NCBI GenBank assembly: GCA_041674345.1
Contig: JBAYVY010000185.1
Span: 1 to 7,214 of the forward strand
DNA from: JBAYVY01 sp041674345
GTDB taxonomy: Bacteria > Planctomycetota > Phycisphaerae > Phycisphaerales > Zrk34
Length of the DNA: 7,214 nt
Direction: 5' to 3'
Position 1 is the first letter of the stretch. Every line of letters starts with the position of its first letter. A model generated the notes under the pieces. That model did not search any database and was not told the DNA's origin. It saw nothing but the letters and a program-made list of their open reading frames with translations. Both the position numbers and the translations under genes were made by a program. Of this stretch, positions 4,471 to 7,214 are shown piece by piece.

Positions 4471-5900
4471 GGCGCGGGGACGCCCTTGGTATAGACGATC
4501 AACAGGTCCACGGCCCCTTTTTTCTTCTTGGAGATTTGTACGGTGAATACCGCCTGGATCGAGTGATCGCTCAGCAGTTTCGCGTGTTGGTCCGCTTTGT
4601 CGCTGCGCAGGGCTTGGCCCGGTTCCACCGGCACATGGGGCAGGTTCAGGGCATCTTCAATCGAGTTGAGCGCGACAGGATAAGCCGGGGTTTGCGGCGA
4701 GTCTTGCTGGACGCAGTGTATCTCGTCCACGATGCCGATACGGACGACCAGTCGCAGGTCCGGGTGTGCCGAATCGCGCAGATCGACTCTTGTGTGCGCG
4801 ATCTCATCTGGGTGTGGCTCCACATAGATGCCGACATAGCCCTGTTTGTTGTAAAGATCAACGAGGGTCTTGCAAATGTGATGAATGGCGTCGCCTGAAT
4901 ACTCACGCTGCGACGCATTGAGTTGGGCCAGCGTGACCGGAGGCACCGCCTTCGGGTCCGCGGCCAGGTCGCATCGCCCGTCGTCCAGTTGCAGGCCGGG
5001 GATGGAAACCTGATCCGGCGGGGGCAGGGTCGGCGCGGCCAGATTGGCCGGTTCCTGTTCCATATGGAAGTGGCGAACCACATATGTCGCCGGTGTTGCG
5101 CCGGGCGCTGCGCTCGCATCCGGCGCGGGGGGGGCGGCGGGCGCTCGCATGCCGAGCCGCTCTTCGTAAAATTTGACCGTCGGCCGGGGGCTGTAAACAC
5201 CGTGGCCGCTGATCTTCCGCAGTTTCACCCAATCCGGGTTGGACTTGTCCAGGCCGTAGTCCATGAACGTGAACAGGCCCCAATCCCACACGCGGAGGTA
5301 TTGCGGGGTGACGTGTGCGATCCCGGCGTCATCCTTCTTTTCCGTGGTGACCTGGCCGTACACGCGGATCAGGGACAGAAGCGGTATGGCCTGAACATGC
5401 GAGGGGATATCGACATGAAAGTCGCCCGCGCCGTGAATGGAAACGATGTGCATATGCAGGTCCGTCAGCCCGTCGAAGTATTTGTGTTCCAGCAGCAGCG
5501 AGGTCGTTCCGGTTTTCTCATTCCAGTCGATCCGGCGGACGATGCCGAACCATCCCACGTATTTGCCGTCCTGCCCGGCGAGTTGATAATCCTTCACGGC
5601 GATCTTGCCGACTTCTTCTTCGGCCCTTTTTTCCTGAAGCTTTTTCCATTGTTCATCCGTGATGTTCCGGGGCCGGGGCAATTCGACCGCCGGCCAGAGA
5701 TTGATCGGCAACTCCGTCACCTTCTTCAGGTATTCGGCCTCTTTCTCCAGCGGCCCGTATCCGGCCGTCCCCAATGTCCGCGCCGGCGGCAGGGGCTTCG
5801 ATATTTCAATGATGACTTGGGGCTTGGCGGCATCCTCCGCCAGAACACCGACGCACCAGAAGAAAAGCACCAGAGTCACGGAAGCGCGGAAATGTTTCAT
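4449..5900 (-). CDS. Secreted protein with POTRA-like C-terminal domain, function unknown
   Basis: The protein has 483 residues. The N-terminus has a signal peptide (KHFRAS, then a hydrophobic stretch to about residue 21, likely cut at VLA/ED). I chose the ATG at 5900 because it fits this and has GAGG six bases upstream; the open frame to 6074 would overlap the STAS gene. Residues 60-250 form a domain I do not recognise. Its GWFGIVRRIDW...LLLEHKYF...LIRVYGQVT pattern could be an OB-like beta barrel, which is only a guess. A Pro/Ala linker (252-272) follows, containing a C8 run. Residues about 324-400 (LNASQREYSGDAIHHICKTL, NKQGYVGIYVEPHP, LRLVVRIGIVDEI) resemble the POTRA domain of ShlB/FhaC-type outer-membrane transporters as found in Planctomycetota. 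No membrane beta-barrel follows; the protein ends about 80 residues later, just before the hicA remnant. It is probably periplasmic. Confidence 0.75.
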   Translation of the reverse strand: MKHFRASVTLVLFFWCVGVLAEDAAKPQVIIEISKPLPPARTLGTAGYGPLEKEAEYLKKVTELPINLWPAVELPRPRNITDEQWKKLQEKRAEEEVGKIAVKDYQLAGQDGKYVGWFGIVRRIDWNEKTGTTSLLLEHKYFDGLTDLHMHIVSIHGAGDFHVDIPSHVQAIPLLSLIRVYGQVTTEKKDDAGIAHVTPQYLRVWDWGLFTFMDYGLDKSNPDWVKLRKISGHGVYSPRPTVKFYEERLGMRAPAAPPAPDASAAPGATPATYVVRHFHMEQEPANLAAPTLPPPDQVSIPGLQLDDGRCDLAADPKAVPPVTLAQLNASQREYSGDAIHHICKTLVDLYNKQGYVGIYVEPHPDEIAHTRVDLRDSAHPDLRLVVRIGIVDEIHCVQQDSPQTPAYPVALNSIEDALNLPHVPVEPGQALRSDKADQHAKLLSDHSIQAVFTVQISKKKKGAVDLLIVYTKGVPAPNRGESK

Positions 5901-5935
5901 CAGGCACCTCGTTGAATCGTCATTCCATTCCCCCC

Positions 5936-6298
5936 TCACGCCTTGAACTTCGCCTTTGCCGCGGCCGCGTCGGGTTCGATGGTCAGAATCAGTTGCAGGT
6001 TCATGACGTGAAACTGCTCCAGCACCATCGGATTCGGCACGGCGATGTGCAGTTGACCGCCGAAACTCAGACACTTCTTTTTCATCGTCACCAACATGCC
6101 CATCAGCCCCGAACTGGCCGACGGCACACCCGTCAGATCGACCAGCAGTTTCACGTCGCGATGATCCGACAGCGCGGCGGTCAGCTCGTACAACTCGCGG
6201 ATGGTCCGGTTATCAACCTGACGCGGCGGCAGACGCACGTGCGTCACGCCATGCGTCTGCTCGATCTTCAACATCTGCGCGGTGTAATTCAGCGGCAT
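5936..6298 (-). CDS. STAS-domain protein (anti-sigma factor antagonist-like)
   Basis: The 120 residues are almost entirely one STAS domain, the fold of SpoIIAA/RsbV anti-anti-sigma factors. These bind anti-sigma kinases and are switched by serine phosphorylation. The core LLVDLTGVPSASSGLMGMLV (residues 51-70) corresponds to the family DxSxxxxxDSSGL loop. Ser62 and Ser63 are present, but the Asp usually before them is Ala61. After it come a GGQLHIA strand and a C-terminal helix (EPDAAAAKAKF). The start at 6298 has AAGGA about eight bases upstream; an alternative ATG at codon 9 has no ribosome site. It begins 24 bases after the GH2 stop and ends 37 bases before the POTRA-type gene start, so co-transcription is likely. 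No kinase or sigma factor is in the window, and a role outside sigma control is possible. Confidence 0.85.
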   Translation of the reverse strand: MPLNYTAQMLKIEQTHGVTHVRLPPRQVDNRTIRELYELTAALSDHRDVKLLVDLTGVPSASSGLMGMLVTMKKKCLSFGGQLHIAVPNPMVLEQFHVMNLQLILTIEPDAAAAKAKFKA

Positions 6299-6322
6299 CC
6301 GGGGTTCCTTGCAAGAGGGAGA

Positions 6323-7214
6323 TCAACCGCGCGGCCGGATGCTCACGCCGCTCAGCAGGGGCCGGCCCTGCTTCGGCGTGAACTCGACGGACACGCCCCG
6401 ACCGTCGGCGGCGTACACGTCCATTTCAAGGATCATCGCGCGATGGACGCCGACCGTGGCCTGGATATCGACATCGGCGTGGCGGCGCTGACCATTGGCG
6501 GCGACATCAAAAACGCGGCGACCGTCGTTTGCCGCGCCGTACAGCGAAGGGTCGGCGACACGCTGCGCGTGTGTGAACGGCTCGGCCAGGTGAAGGCGAA
6601 CGCGGTATTCCCCGTCCGGTACGTCCAAGCGGTACGCATCCAGGCCGATCAAAAAGGTTTGGTAAATCGGAACCAGATCGGTGCCCCGGATGGTGTCGCC
6701 GACGCCCTGGCGTATGCCGTGCCATGCGGGCGTGGCGGGCCAGTGGGTCCAGTATTGTCCGCCGACGTGACCGAAGCCGCCGGGCGTCCAGTCGTGGTCG
6801 GGCAGCCAGGTTTGGTCGGTGAGCGTGTCGTGGAAATGCGTGCGCGACTGGCCGACGTTGATTTGCAGTGATTGACCTCGCAGGCCGTGGCGCGAGAGAT
6901 CGGCGGGGATGAAACGCACATCCAGATCAACGGCGTCGAACGCATCGGTGCCGTCGCGCGCGGCGGCGCGTCCGACGACCTGGATGTGGTGCGGGCCTTC
7001 GGTCAGCGTCAGATCAAACCGGGCGACGCGCTGTCGCACGGCGGCGCGGCCCGCGGTTCGTCCGTCCACGATGAGTTCAATTTCGTCACGGTTGGAATAC
7101 ACCTCGACGGGGAACGTGACGGCTTGCCCCGGATCGGCGACGAACAGCCGCCGACGCCAGTGGTGCGCAGCGATATGCGCGACCGGCTGGTCCGACCAGT
7201 GGGCCTGGTACAGA
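6323..7214 (-). CDS. Glycoside hydrolase family 2 protein, C-terminal part with malectin-like domain (partial)
   Basis: The gene enters from the right edge without a start. The frame runs from 7213 and 296 residues are visible. The first residues (LYQAHWSDQPVAHI...HHWRRR, then EVYSNRDEIELIVDGRTAGR) match the DUF4982/Ig-like region that follows the catalytic barrel in many GH2 beta-galactosidase-like enzymes, as in FYQAxWSDxPxxHIxPHW and YSNxDEVELxxNG. From about residue 115 a malectin-like carbohydrate-binding domain follows: LQINVGQ, then WLPDHDW, DVPDGEYRVRLHLAEPF, GRRVFDVAANG and a terminal PLLSGVSIRPRG. The catalytic domain is outside the window, so substrate and signal peptide cannot be judged. 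Such enzymes cleave beta-linked sugars from plant or algal polysaccharides or glycans. It is followed closely by the STAS gene. Confidence 0.88.
   Translation of the reverse strand, partial: LYQAHWSDQPVAHIAAHHWRRRLFVADPGQAVTFPVEVYSNRDEIELIVDGRTAGRAAVRQRVARFDLTLTEGPHHIQVVGRAAARDGTDAFDAVDLDVRFIPADLSRHGLRGQSLQINVGQSRTHFHDTLTDQTWLPDHDWTPGGFGHVGGQYWTHWPATPAWHGIRQGVGDTIRGTDLVPIYQTFLIGLDAYRLDVPDGEYRVRLHLAEPFTHAQRVADPSLYGAANDGRRVFDVAANGQRRHADVDIQATVGVHRAMILEMDVYAADGRGVSVEFTPKQGRPLLSGVSIRPRG

Noticed and set aside
4923..5915. Plus-strand open frame of 330 codons opposite the POTRA-type gene
   Set aside because: It is a shadow frame. The minus strand has the signal peptide, ribosome site and POTRA-like motifs.
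5912..6871. Plus-strand open frame of 319 codons opposite the STAS and GH2 genes
   Set aside because: It spans two convincing minus-strand genes and their gap, and has no recognisable domain.

Overview
The window is GC-rich bacterial chromosome. All of the confident genes lie on the minus strand, so transcription runs from high to low coordinates. The gene mix suggests an environmental member of the Planctomycetota: McsA/McsB without ctsR or clpC, a glycoside hydrolase family 2 protein with a malectin-like tail, a single-domain STAS protein, a secreted POTRA-type protein, and many short intergenic inverted repeats. That assignment is an inference from gene content and style. No rRNA or other phylogenetic marker was compared.

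In transcription order, 7214 to about 4290 is a compact run. It holds the 3' part of a GH2/malectin enzyme, a small STAS-domain protein 24 bases later, and after 37 bases a secreted protein with an unassigned N-terminal domain and a POTRA-like C-terminal domain. This is followed directly by a remnant of a HicA toxin gene that has lost its N-terminal half, then a complete HicB antitoxin whose start codon overlaps the hicA stop. A strong hairpin-plus-T-run terminator (3816-3844) closes the run.

From 3740 to 3100 are two independently transcribed translation genes: rpsT (ribosomal protein bS20), with a good sigma70-type promoter, and a tRNA-Gln with anticodon CTG, its own candidate promoter and an intrinsic terminator. 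Between them sits a 93-base inverted repeat in which each arm is an array of degenerate 7-base units.

From 3014 to 1353 is an mcsA-mcsB operon with a 4-base GTGA overlap. McsB is a protein arginine kinase and McsA is its zinc-binding partner. The candidate promoter holds an 8-base G run between its -35 and -10 boxes and a G-quadruplex-like motif around it. A second inverted repeat, built from 9-base units, follows mcsB. After it comes a xylose-isomerase-like TIM-barrel gene (1176-343).

At the left edge, plus-strand bases 104-259 encode the last 51 residues of an IS630-type transposase, a decayed mobile-element remnant. I see no convincing gene in 1-103 or 260-342. Apart from the sites listed, the gaps 1177-1352, 2957-3132, 3204-3377 and 3663-3870 hold no coding sequence I can support.
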